Shown here one piece after another: positions 1-10,800 of a stretch of 64,000 nt of DNA (the stretch's first letter is position 1; every line of letters starts with the position of its first letter). The DNA comes from Symbiodinium natans (taxonomy: Eukaryota; Sar; Dinophyceae; Suessiales; Symbiodiniaceae): the NCBI GenBank assembly GCA_905221605.1, contig CAJNDS010000353.1, positions 93,501 to 157,500 on the forward strand, written 5' to 3'. The notes beneath the pieces were generated by a model. It saw only the letters and a program-made list of their open reading frames with translations, ran no database searches and was not told the DNA's origin. Both the position numbers and the translations under genes were made by a program.

Positions 1-1830
1 TACGCTGCTGTCACGTCAGTCGTGTTGTAGTGGCATCAATAGCAAAAACCAGGGAGTTTCTCTTCCCTCTTCTCTTTTTCTCCTCAACCCGAAGGTCGAA
101 GGCTTTCCTTGGTCTGCGGGATCCAAAAATCGAAACCCTTCCCGGGCGTTCAGTTGACACCTTGAATTTTTTAGGTGAATTGGGGGCATAGGGTTGCGGC
201 TTAAGGATTTATGGCTGTATAGTTCGATGCGCTTGTCGTTTACCTTGACATATTATCTGGTAATCCCTTTCTGCTTCTTAATGAAATAAGGACTTTTGGC
301 ATGTATGAGATAGAGACATTCCAAGGTTCTAGGCTTCCAGTGGTTTTAAACTATTTCCCCACAGACTCTATTGTTGGGATTCTACATTCATTCAGGGATT
401 GCCGACAGTCCGATGACTGAGGAAAGCAGCAAAGAATGGACTAGAGCGCTTCTCTCTTATCTTATTGAGAACATGGATAGGTAAGAGGAGGAAGAAACCC
501 CCTCTCTTCAGTCTCTATCTCTTCTCTTCTCTACGCGTTCCTCTCATCAAAGTGTGCAAAGGGACGTGACGGAAGCTCCATTTGCACCCTTTCCTTTTCT
601 GTCTTCTGCAAAGGGAGAAGCGGCAGGCAAGACACAAACCAAATGAACAAACGATGAGAAGAAGGGAACGTCATATAGACAGAAAAGGCTATCCTTCTTG
701 TTTCCCATTGCTTTCCGTCGCTCTCTTCTCTCTTCAGTTCTACCCAGATATTTTCTTTTTCCCTTTTTGACGAGAAAAATGGGAAGAGAAGTTCCTCTCT
801 TTGTCCCTCGTGTTTTCTCCAAAAAAAGACTAATGTATACATTACGTGAAAGGGCAGAATTTCTACCCGCGTCGTGCAGGTGTATAGGATGTATGTGTTG
901 CATGAACAGCTATAGTTTCTACCCACGTCGTGTACGCATATAGCGTGTATGTACTGTATATCAAATAGAGAAATGGACAGGAAAGGGCGGCAATCCTCAA
1001 ACCGGAAGACTAGGAAGTATTTGAGGGCATTGGATCATGCGAATAAACCTCTTATATGTAACCCCGGGGCAGCGAGATTGTTGTGAGCAAGTATCCTTTC
1101 ACCATGTTCTGGGTTCTGGGCCTCGTGTCAGTGTTTCCCAAAGGGTCACCCAAAACAGTTATCATTTCTCAATAGGACTCACACATGGTTGATCCCCAAG
1201 ACTCACAAAGAAATATCTCATAAACCCTACTCGCTTAAGGTTTAGATTTCTAAACACCGTTTTCGAGTAAGGCCTAGGGTCAGACCCTATTCCAAGATTT
1301 ACGTATGCTTCTCTAAGTTGTAGGGACATACATACCTTGGACCTAAACCTATTCCTTTGTAACGTTTAAGGCCAAAACGTCTGCATGAACCTTGTTGGTT
1401 TAAGGTTTTGCGCCAGACACTGAGGTCTATTCATTCTAGAGATCAAAAACCACGCGGTTCTGCACGACGAGGTTGCGGGAGAGGGAAGAGGGGGAGGGGC
1501 GCGGGACTCTGGGGCTGATAGCTTTATTCTTACACCTTACTCGCTGAACTTTATGGGTGAAGCTTATTCGTTTAATACTTAAGCCTAACCCTCTTCCTAA
1601 ACCTTATTCGTCTAAGGGTTAGGACCAAACCTTACAGTATTTGTTGAAGATTTAGTGATTTCAGTTCAGGTGTAGGGGAAAACAATGAGTGAACGTTTCG
1701 CCTAAGCAATCGAGCACCCGGGGGAATTTCAGAAGACAAAATAGCTTCCCTTGGAAAAGTTCAAGGGAAAAGGAATCGAAACCGCAAGACATGTCAAGGG
1801 GGCTTCTGCAAATCGAGGGGAAAAAAGAGG
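1..1830. other. Gene-poor leading segment, no gene recognised
   Basis: No open frame here has convincing codon structure or a recognisable motif. The stretch 520-930 is rich in CT on one strand, which creates overlapping open frames on both strands. From about 1200 to 1640 there are degenerate blocks built on TTATTCG/TTAAGG-like words in both orientations, which look like an eroded repeat. I see nothing else. Confidence 0.5.
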
Positions 1831-1837
1831 ACGCTGG

Positions 1838-2070
1838 TGACACATATTCCGCGGAACATCTGTCACGATTTTTGTGTCAGCCCAGCTCTACTGACACATA
1901 TTCCGCGTTTTTTTGGTGCTAACAGAACTCTGGTGACACTTATTCCGCGAAAAATGTGTCATGCTTTATTGTGTTTGCACGGCTCTACTGACACATATTC
2001 CGCTGAAAAAATGTCATGTTTCTGGTGCTAACAGAACTCTGGTGACACATATTCCGCGAAAAATGTGTCA
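1838..2070. repeat. Array of 28-bp hairpins with TGACACAT/ATGTGTCA arms
   Basis: Five related units start at 1838, 1892, 1934, 1989 and 2043. Four are exactly 28 bp (1838-1865, 1934-1961, 1989-2016, 2043-2070). They begin with TGACACAT or a near match and end with its reverse complement or a near match, around a loop containing ATTCCGCG. The unit at 2043 has perfect 8-bp arms, the unit at 1838 contains the palindrome TTCCGCGGAA, and the unit at 1892 has lost its right arm. Spacer text such as GGTGCTAACAGAACTCTGG is shared between two units, so part of the array is a tandem duplication of about 109 bp. Confidence 0.8.
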
Positions 2071-2225
2071 TGCTTTTTTGTGTTAGCGCATTTCCGGATT
2101 TTATGGATTTTAAGGAATGGGGAATCAGGAATAGGTAATAAGGAATAGGGAACAAGGAATAAGGAATAAAGACCAAGATCCTCGCCAAGGCAACGAGTCA
2201 AGTAATACATAAAGGGTTCTCTTAC

Positions 2226-2246
2226 ATATATATATATATATATGTA
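2226..2246. repeat. (TA)n microsatellite
   Basis: A short TA dinucleotide run runs into GTATACATG-type sequence. A similar run lies at 32598-32616. No gene context. Confidence 0.8.
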
Positions 2247-2463
2247 TACATGCAACATGTATTCATGTATCGATATATCGGAGCACCGCAGATGCACAGT
2301 GCAGGCGCGCGCGCGGGGCAAACACTTTTTTTCCTGCGGAGGGGACGGAGAAGCTGAGAAAAAAAACAATCGGGATCCTGGCGCCTTTAGCGCCCATACT
2401 GACATGAGGGCTTGTGCTTGGAGGAAACTTTAGAGAATCTCTCCGCGCTGCATCCTCTCATAG

Positions 2464-2815
2464 TCATGGCAAGACTTGCATACGCCGGGCGGGTACACAT
2501 ATCTTTTGCGCTTCTTTCCCGTCCTTCGGCTCCTTTTCCTCCTCTTCCTTCACCTCTTCCTTCACCTCCTTCGCTTCGACCTTCACGTTCGGGTGCTTCT
2601 TGGCAAGCCGAGCCCTCAACTCCGCGACGCGTTTCTTTGCCTGCTGAAGGCGGAGGTTGCTTTGCTCAACCTCAGCACTGGTGTTATCCTTGATGTTGGG
2701 TGAGCTACAAAACGAAAATAAATAAGCGAGCATATTTTGCAGGCTGCGTTTCCTGTGCTTGCGCGACCTTCTCCTCCTCCAGTGCTAGCACGAGCTTATC
2801 GCTGGTAGAGGGCAT
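2464..2815 (-). CDS. Small Lys/Glu-rich coiled-coil protein, two exons (putative)
   Basis: On the minus strand an ATG at 2815 opens a frame starting MPSTSDKLVLALEEEKVAQ. A second frame from about 2704 down to 2464 encodes a Gln/Lys/Arg-rich heptad-like stretch (for example QQAKKRVAELRARLAKKHP) followed by an acidic Lys/Glu tail with EVKEEVKEEEEKEPK. The two frames differ in phase. They join cleanly if a 40-nt intron at 2744-2705 is removed, with a GC donor and a TTTTGTAG acceptor. The product would be about 100 residues, probably a coiled coil followed by a charged disordered tail. I recognise no family. The tiny intron and GC donor would be odd in most eukaryotes but fit the donors used by the kinase at 41-45 kb. 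The plus strand also has open frames here, but their composition is simple Pro/Ser-rich shadow. Confidence 0.4.
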
Positions 2816-3084
2816 GGCTGCTGCAGTTGAGTAAGCAAAGATGAGGATTCTGAGCAGAAAAATGCTATGGATCGTGCACAGCCTTCATGAGGCAGCTGCT
2901 TTCTTGCTCAAGGAATGCACATGCAGCGAAGAACTGTCCGTGAAACAACACATGCACAGGTGCTCCGATATATTGTTCACACCATGTGTCCGCTATGTCT
3001 TGTTATTGTATAAGTTAGGCACGCATTATTCTATATGTTCGGCCTCTTTTGGCGAGATTTTCCGCGGGAACGGTTTGATGTTCG

Positions 3085-3235
3085 GGGGCATCCGAGGGAA
3101 AACCAAGAGAAGTTCCACGGGGAGTCGAAGGGAAAAGTAAACGGAAACTCCACATCTCAAGGGAAACTGAAGGGAAACCGACCAGAAATCAAAGGGAAGT
3201 TCACGGGAAAGCGAAGAAACTCAAGGGAGAGTTCG
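3085..3235. repeat. Degenerate AAGGGAAA-type short repeats
   Basis: The words AAGGGAAA, ACGGGAAA and similar recur every 10-25 bp with no fixed period. The open frames over it are low complexity. Confidence 0.5.
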
Positions 3236-3390
3236 TGGGAGCTTTCCCCCGAAAATACGTGGGAACGAATTTTCGCGAGCAGCGATTTCAAGGGAAACAA
3301 TTATGGGGGGAGGCCCGGGCAGCTGCTCCCAAGGCCCCTTCACCATTTAAATTATGTACATTATTTAAATTGTTTAAATGATTCGCCGGC

Positions 3391-5056
3391 ATGGTTGTGC
3401 AGCAATCGGAGGTGGTGGAAACTGCCATTGAGCGGATCACCTCCTCCTTGAAAGAGCTGCACCAGGACTTTCCGTCTATCTTGCTGGCTACGACTATGAA
3501 GCTTAGCAAACAGCTCCGCGAAGCAGGCCAGTGTTCTATTTGACAGCATGAGGAGGAGGCGAGTAGGTAAACTTCCCAGGGGAGATGGAAGGACCGCGAG
3601 AACCCCATATCCAAAAAACGCCGCAGTATCTTGCATTCTATGATGCACAACTGTTGCTGATGCGCCATTCATGGGTCCTTCTATGGCCTTTGGGAAGGCT
3701 AGAGTGCAGCAGCTGAAACCGGTTAACTGCACTTTGCGTTGTGTGCATGTCCATGGCACATTATGGTACTCAGCCCCTTTTAAAGGTTCATTGAACTCAT
3801 GAGACAATCCTGTGTTTTGCATAAGGCATCATAAGGCCGTATTGTGCCGCGGCAAGCAGCTATTATATATTAGCAACGGTTACTTTGCCTGCAGTGCCAT
3901 GCACCAGACATCGCTGCAGAAGACATGTTCCATCATCTTCCCAGTGCTTCGAGGGCCGTTCCGAGTAGCTAGGTCATGTCCCAGTCCTGCAGTGACCACT
4001 GCAGATCCGGGATCTTGACAATCAATGTTGGACTCTCCTGGCAAAATGGCGCGTAACTTCTGCTTGCTTTGTCGCTCTGCAGAAATACGGGTATCGCGTG
4101 AGTACGATGCTGCATGCGAAGATATGCCGCTGAAATCCAAAATGGCTATTGAACGTTGGTGTCTCTGCCGACATTACGCCTATGGTTGCAAGATGTGCTT
4201 TTTGAAGCCGCTGTTTTCCTGGTTTGGTGTTAGTTTAGTCTGATGTATATGGAGCAGAAGTTCCTTGTTTTTGCAGGAATATCTGCGTTGTTGCCAGCTG
4301 AGCTCTATGAAGGTAGTCTGAATGATTCTGATAAGCAGGCACCCCCTCCCCCCCTCCTCCCCCGGGTGAAATCATGGTTGGCCCAAGGAGGCCCCTCCTG
4401 TGCAATCACGGTCGGGGGGGGGGGGCGGGAATGGGCTACGTAGCAGCCCGTGAAACCCACAATACATGGATACCCTACCGCGATGGAAAAAAGTCCAGAT
4501 CATCAAGGCCTCTCAAGGATACACTGCTCCGGTTGGTTTCAGAACACAACGATCAAGTTGACCCAGCTGATAAGGTATCACGTCGAGCGAACCAAAAAAA
4601 CATAATACATGTAAATGAAAAAAGAGATCTTGTTCTCGATGGATGGCGCTGGCTTGCTGATGGTGAAACATTTGTTCCCGGAATGAGGTGAAGCAACTCC
4701 GGCGTGGGCTCAGATGAAATCGGGCCTTTACTTGGGAAATGGTGGTTTTCATGCATGGTCGTGATATGTCGTGATGTCATCGTCCATTTGGCGAGTGCTG
4801 GTTCTAATGCATCGTGATGTCACTGAGTCCACACAACTGCAGTCGTTTGCTAAATTGCCTGGCGTTGGAGTCCACTACTGCTTTGATGAAGACAAAGCTG
4901 CTGCTCGTAAAGCTTTGTGCTGAGCACGACACGAATGCAGAACTTGTGCTGGAATGTCCGGGTATTCAGCAAGCGACATGCGGGACCAGAATGGCTTGCG
5001 CTGTTTCAGTTCACGACATGGCCAACAAGACGGACATCATCCGGTTCTCGCACTAG
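3391..5056 (+). CDS. Cluster of coding-like exons, unknown gene (partial)
   Basis: Several short plus-strand frames look like real protein rather than random translation. At 3391-3543 an ATG frame of 50 codons begins MVVQQSEVVETAIERITSSL and has a clear amphipathic helical pattern, ending in TGA. Around 4835-4922 a frame reads KLPGVGVHYCFDEDKAAARK. Immediately downstream, in another phase (4935-5056), a frame contains NAELVLECPGIQQATCG and MANKTDIIRFSH. Changes of phase between good segments suggest small introns or a decayed gene. I recognise no domain and cannot say whether the pieces belong to one gene. The span between them (3544-4830) has only weak candidates, one at 4470-4691 with a charged frame ending DGWRWLADGETFVPGMR. 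Confidence 0.3.
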
Positions 5057-5059
5057 TCA

Positions 5060-6236
5060 CGAGTGGCTGTGTCTTCATTTCTGTTTTGTGACGCACAGAC
5101 AACGTTTTGTTTGATGCGATGCAGTGATCCTGTGATGCGCACATTGTGGCTTGACCAAGCACCACAGATAGTCCACCAAGCTGACAAGCTCCTGAACAGG
5201 AGGACTGCGCCATCCGCATGTGCAGCTATTGCAGTGAGGAGGGTGGCCCATTGTCGCACCTGCATGTGTCTTGTTTGCACGAAGTACTGAGTAGAATTTG
5301 AGTACGGAGGAGGTTTTTTCTAGCTTCAACATCATGAAGTAAGTGGTAGCTTGATGCCTCAGCGGCCGCTGTCGCACAAGAAGTAGCTAAGTAGCCAAAC
5401 TGTGTGGCAGCAAGGCCGCAAGGCTCAGTCACGTTTAAGTTTCCGACCCCACGACAAATCAGGTTTGACTTCCCCCCACCCCCCCCCGAAGGAGAAAAGC
5501 CTTGTCACGGTTTGCGTCCTGCATACTTGATCTGCCGCATTTTGAGCAGGTGAGCTCAGAGTGTGCGGGCCTTGGAGAAGCGGCGATCTTGGGGTTTCCA
5601 GCAGCTCTTGGCCGTACAAGTGGCAGGTTTAAGTCGACCCTGCCGGGGTGAAGTCGTGCCAAGCCCATGTGCCGCAGGGCTTGGGCTTACTTTCCCATAT
5701 CCCCAACATATCTTATATTTCATCAGACCCAGAGTTTTAGAGTTTTGCGGTCTTATAGTACTGTGCACATGGTTTTGGAACATTTCCGGATCGTTGTTTG
5801 TGCTGTAACCCCGAAGCTTCCGATGCATGAAACCATTGCAAGCATTCCCCGCAAGGCGGAAGTTGTCCCAATCCCAGTGTGCCCCTCGACCATGTCAACA
5901 TGGGCTATGTTCTCAAATGGCTTGTGTGGGACAATCACAGGGAGCCACCGTGATTGTAGCCTTGCCCTGCTTGGCGTCGCTGACGTGCTTGCAGTGGGGA
6001 GGACCCCCCTGTAGGGGAGGCTTCCCAGAACCCTAACACAGAGGCCTCGTCTCTCATAACCTCCCAAGAGTGTCCCGAGGCCTCCAGGCCCAGGTATTCT
6101 TCTTTATATCAAAAGGCCAGTCAGTGCCTTGCCTTACCTCGCGCTGGCCTCGCGCAAGGTCGCGCGACCCTGGCGCAGGGCCACAAATATGTTTTTTTTT
6201 TCAAAACAATGGATTTTCCCTCACACTGCATGCGAA
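5060..6236. other. No gene recognised
   Basis: Only short overlapping open frames on both strands, without consistent codon structure or motifs. A pyrimidine-rich run of C lies near 5470-5487. Confidence 0.4.
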
Positions 6237-6405
6237 GTTGCTCAGCAGGGGCGAATGGGGGGAAGTCCCTCGGATCAAAGTTGCTCAGCAGGGGCGAACG
6301 GGGAGAAATCCATCGGATCAAAGTTGCTCAGCAGGGGGAAATCCATCGGATCAAAGTTGCTCAGCAGGGGTGAAATCCATCGGATCAAAGTTGCTCCGCA
6401 GGGGC
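6237..6405. repeat. Minisatellite, about 34-43 bp unit, five units
   Basis: The phrase GTTGCTCAGCAGGGG followed by AAATCCATCGGATCAAA recurs from about 6237, 6280, 6323, 6356 and 6390. Units differ by loss of an internal GCGAACGGGGAG-like block, so lengths run from 43 down to 33 bp. The open frames through it are by-products. Confidence 0.8.
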
Positions 6406-7249
6406 GAGAATCATGCAGAAGCATGCTTTCCAACCCATGCTTGCCAACCCTGCAAGGGCCGTAAAACCATCCGAAAAACCATGTGCCCCTGCAGCTTCGC
6501 AATTCAAAACCGCTTACCAATGATGTTCTAAGGCTTCCCAACCCACTGTGCACAGCTCCGGTGCCATTTTTGTAAAGGCGCGAAAGCTCTCAAAAGCCAT
6601 TTGCCCCTGGGGTTTCGCTGTTGCTGGGCCGACTTCCTCTGCCTTGTTTTGCTGTGGGCCGCAGGGGTTGGGCCGACTTTACACCGGGTGGGTCGAGATA
6701 AACCCGGCGCTTGCAGGCTGCGCTTTCTGGGATGGAAAGGCCTCGCCAAAGCTATGTTTGATCACCCCATGACTAAAAAGCCCTGGTGCAGGGGAGCTGG
6801 ATGCCTTCGTTGATGCTGCCACTGTGAAAGTGCGAAAGGAGCTGTACCAAGCAACCGGCTCAGCGCATCGGCAGGTCATGCTTACACCCTGAGGCGCACA
6901 TCCTGCGCAACAAAGGTTCACCCGGGGGGCACAACAACTGGCGGACAGAGAGACAGAGAGAGAGAGAGAGCCAGGGTAAAGCAAGGCTAGCTCATGGCCT
7001 CACTCAGACTCACTCGTGTCCTCGCGCCTTGTCCCGAGCTGTACCAAACTGCGAGAAGAAGTGCGAAGTGCCCTTTCTGTGCAATGAAGACGCTAGGCCC
7101 CAGCAAAACAACAACGCGAGCAGAATCGACAATGACAATGTGACAATGGCATATCATCGTCACTTGCGGCTGCAAAGTGCGGTTACTTCCAGAGAGCTTC
7201 AGTGCTTGGCCCTGTGCTCAGTCGGGGTCTCGCTTTGCACTGTCATTGA
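6406..7249. other. No gene recognised; short (GA)n tract
   Basis: Contains a GA run near 6948-6970 and otherwise unremarkable sequence. None of the open frames carries a motif I can name. Confidence 0.4.
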
Positions 7250-7685
7250 GGGTCTGCGACAAGGAGTCCTATCACCACAGAAGGCTGGTGGTGCTCCCAC
7301 TTTGCTCGCAACTTTTTCCCTGCCACCTGTGCCACCCCTAGACCGGCAGCCGGCATGATGCGCATCTCCCGGTGCACCAATGTGTGCACTTGCTTTGGTC
7401 ACCCGCTCTCTCGAACATTGGGCGGATCCCGAAAGTGCGCATAGAGGCGTAACGCCCGATGCCTACCCGCTTTAGCCGCTTGGTCGCCTGGTTGTCTCTG
7501 GCTGAGAGGCCTGGGGCCAGGGGTCCGGTTTCCGCCAGCTGTTTTTTGGAGCTCGAGCTGCTCAAAGGAGAAAAAAGCGAGGGCATCTGCCTGCATCTGA
7601 CTTGTCTTGGAGCCTCAGCTTGTGCACAACACCAAGCACGCAAAAGTGATGGAAGTGCTGCCGCAGCCACGAGGGCCCAAGGAGA
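7250..7685 (+). repeat. Direct repeat upstream of ferlin gene (left copy)
   Basis: This block, which begins near TCTGCGACAAGGAGTCCTAT and ends near GCCACGAGGGCCCAAGG, recurs in the same orientation at about 15713-16186. The two share long near-identical runs, for example around GGTGCACCAATGTGTGCACT and GGGCGGATCCCGAAAGTGCG. The left copy ends about 200 bp before the ferlin start codon. It could be a shared upstream region left by an old tandem duplication of the ferlin locus, or an unrelated dispersed repeat. Confidence 0.75.
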
Positions 7686-7887
7686 AAAGATCTCCAAGCA
7701 AGGCACAACAGATGGCGAAGGTCGCGTAAGTACCGCATGAACCCCGTGAACCTCCCACATTCAAGGATCTTGAATGTCCTTGCCTTGCTCAGGAAGATTC
7801 AATGGCCAAGGCTCACCTCACGTATAACCGACAAGGTCGACAGTGCAGAGCCCCTCACGTTTCACCAGGTTTGCGCCAGGTTTCGCC

Positions 7888-10800
7888 ATGTCCGGGGTGG
7901 GCATGTTGCAGGCCCAGGCCCAGATGGCCCGCATGGTGCCCGGTCCATCCTTCGAGCTGCCTTCCTGCAACCTCCCCAAGGAGTGCCTGAGTAACGAGGT
8001 TGTGCTGGATGCTGAAGAGAATGAGGAGGAGGCCCATGTGCAGATGAACCTCCTGCGCCTCTGCATCCACCACGGCAAGAGAATGCCCAGGGAGCCTCTG
8101 TCTTTGGAAGTTGTGCTAAATGATGAGAAAGTTCTTGTCAGCGAGCCAGCTCCCCCCTGCCCCTTTCCGGTGTGGAACTTCCTTGTCGAGCAGGAGGTCC
8201 TTGCATCAAGAACCGCGGCTGTGAAGGTGCGGGTCATGTCGGGAAGCGGATTCTTTGCCAAAGTGGTTGGCTCCTGTGCCTTTGCCTGCAGCATCAAGCC
8301 TGTCCAGCGTGAAGAGGTCCCTCTCAAGGTTGGCAACACCGGCATTTTTTTCTGCAGCGCAGAGACGGATGAGGGCCCACTGCTGGTGATCGCCTATCAG
8401 CTCGGAGACCCGGAAGCTCGCAAGACGGACCTCGAATACGTCGCAGACCTGAATCTCCGGGACTTGGACCGGCGGATCTATCGCATCTATGCTGAGCCGC
8501 GAACGCTGGGCTTCCACGCTCCCATGCCCAGTAAAGTTTCCATCAAGGTTGCCCTCGTGAAATCATCCGAGGATTCCGATGCCATTCCAAGTGTCATCGC
8601 TGCCAAGCAGACACGGGGCCTGAACGGCATGCCCGGCAAGCTGGGTCAGAAGCTGGACCGGACCTGCGAGTTCTTTTTCGAGGAGAGCGCAGCTTTTAAT
8701 TGGGAGCTTTACGAGAATGGTCTTGGGCTGGACGAGTACAAGCTGCAGTTGGAAGCGTTTCTGTCATCAGACGGTCACGAGACGTGTGTTGGGAGGTGGT
8801 ACGAGTCCTTGAAGCTCCTTCTGGACAGCATTGAAGAAAATGGCTTGAAGCTCAACTTTCGGGCCATCTTGCACGAGATCAAAGGGACCAAGACGACCGG
8901 GGAGGTGGAGATTCTACTGGATATCCATGACGTTGACATGCCCTCCAAGCCCCCCCCCTTGGCGGTGGAGCATAAGTCCATGCTCACAGCAAAGCGGGGG
9001 AAATTCTCTGCAGGTTTGACAGTGGACACCTTCTACATGCATGTCGGTGCCATTGGACTGAATGCCTCCAGTCCCTTCCTGAAAGTGCGATCTGATCGAG
9101 AATCAAAGAAGGTGCATGATTTCCAATGGAGCGAGGCTTATCCGAACATGGGCTACTTCAGCGGAGGATTCGAAGTTCGCACTTCCAGCACCTCCTCGCG
9201 TGCCGTCTTGGAGGTGTACAGTGATGATTCGCAGACGCAGTTGCTGGGCAAGGTGGTCTTGGCCGAGACGTCTGCGGAGCGGCTGCCGCTCTGGAGGCAC
9301 ATGTATGGAGCTGCGAGGGGTGCCACACAGGAGGAAGCAGACGAGATGGCCCACAAGAGACGTACACCCAGCACATATCAGGGCTCGCTCTACATCAGCT
9401 TCGGTCGATTTTCTGGTCACATCCGGGGCCTCATGGAGAAAATGCTGGCGACTCGCAGGCATGTGCGGCTGAGGGCCCGGCTCCTTCGCGGCATGTACCT
9501 GCTGCGCTACAAGAACACACGGGTCAAAGTGCTCATCCGGGTGCCCGGCTGCTACGGCCCATATGGCTCTGAGGATGTGCTGCGCTTCCCGGCTCTAGTA
9601 GATGAAGAGGGGCTGGCGAGATTCCAAGAGGGCTCAGAGGGCTCCAAAGAGGGCTCCAAAGAGGGCTCCGAGAAGTTCGTTGACATGGAGATGACCGCCG
9701 ATGCCGGTACGGCCTATGTATATGTGGTGCGGGAAGGGGAAGAATCATGGCCTCCTGAAGTTTTTGGCCAGCTGCCCATCCTCAAAGACCCCAAGACCTT
9801 CCACGAGGTCCACTGGGTGCGCCTTTCCTGCGACCGGTCTGTGGTCAGCATCGCAGAGGACTTTGAAGAGTTCGCAGGCTTCTTCTCAGGAACAAGTACG
9901 TTGGAACAGTTGGAGGCTCCGCTCGTTTCGGAGACGGCTCCCTCCTCCAGCTGGGGCTGCTGTACCGGCTGTACCCAGCTTCCTCAGGATGAGGAGCACC
10001 TGCAGGAGATCTCAGCTGATTTTTCCGTACAGCCCATGCCGGCCAAGCTTGCCTCCCCCCTCCCAGCCCTCACCGGCAAGTTCTCGCCCGTCTACTGCCA
10101 TGTCGACATCTTGGCCGCGCGATCCTTGCCCACGTCAGACCCGGATGGGCTGGCGGACCCCATCTTCGAGGTGCAGGTGGAACACCTTGTGGCAAGATCT
10201 TTGGACGAGACGCGCAAGACCCTGAACCCAACCTTCTTGCAGCGAGTGGTTCTCGGACCTCTGCCAATCGCCGTGGATGCCGATGGCCAGCTGGCTGCGC
10301 AGCAGATTCCCCCAATCGTAGTTCGTATGCTGGACAAGGACGAAGTTGGTGGCGGCGGAGTGGTTCTTTTTTCTAAATGCGAGGTCATGGGGCAGGCAGT
10401 GATCACTGATGCCCAACTCCTTCAGGCGAAGCCTGGCGAGGAGCAGGACCTAAATCACCTTCATGTCGCGAAATGGTATGGGCTTCGGTCGGATGTCCGG
10501 AAGGTCTTCGAGGCGAGGTCGCTGAGCCCCGCCTGGGCGAGAAGACCGCGTGTGCTCCTAGCCGCTGCCTTCTCTTTGTCTAAAGACGTGCAGTCTGTGG
10601 GCCATGATGGCAAGGAAGCAGTCCAAAAAATCTACACCCAGGAGGTCAAGAACTACAAGATCAAGTTGGATCTGCTTGGCATGCGAGAACTCGAGCACCC
10701 CGACGTGCATGGCTTGGAGCTGTCTATGCCGCCTTTCTGCTCCGGCTATGCGAAGCCAACGCTTCTGCCGGTGACACAGAACTTCACTGGCAAGTACGAC

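Noticed and set aside
2433-2443. GAG-AAT-CTC at 2433 as a member of the hairpin family
   Set aside because: The core is present but the flanking bases do not pair. It serves as a negative control, showing the core alone occurs by chance.
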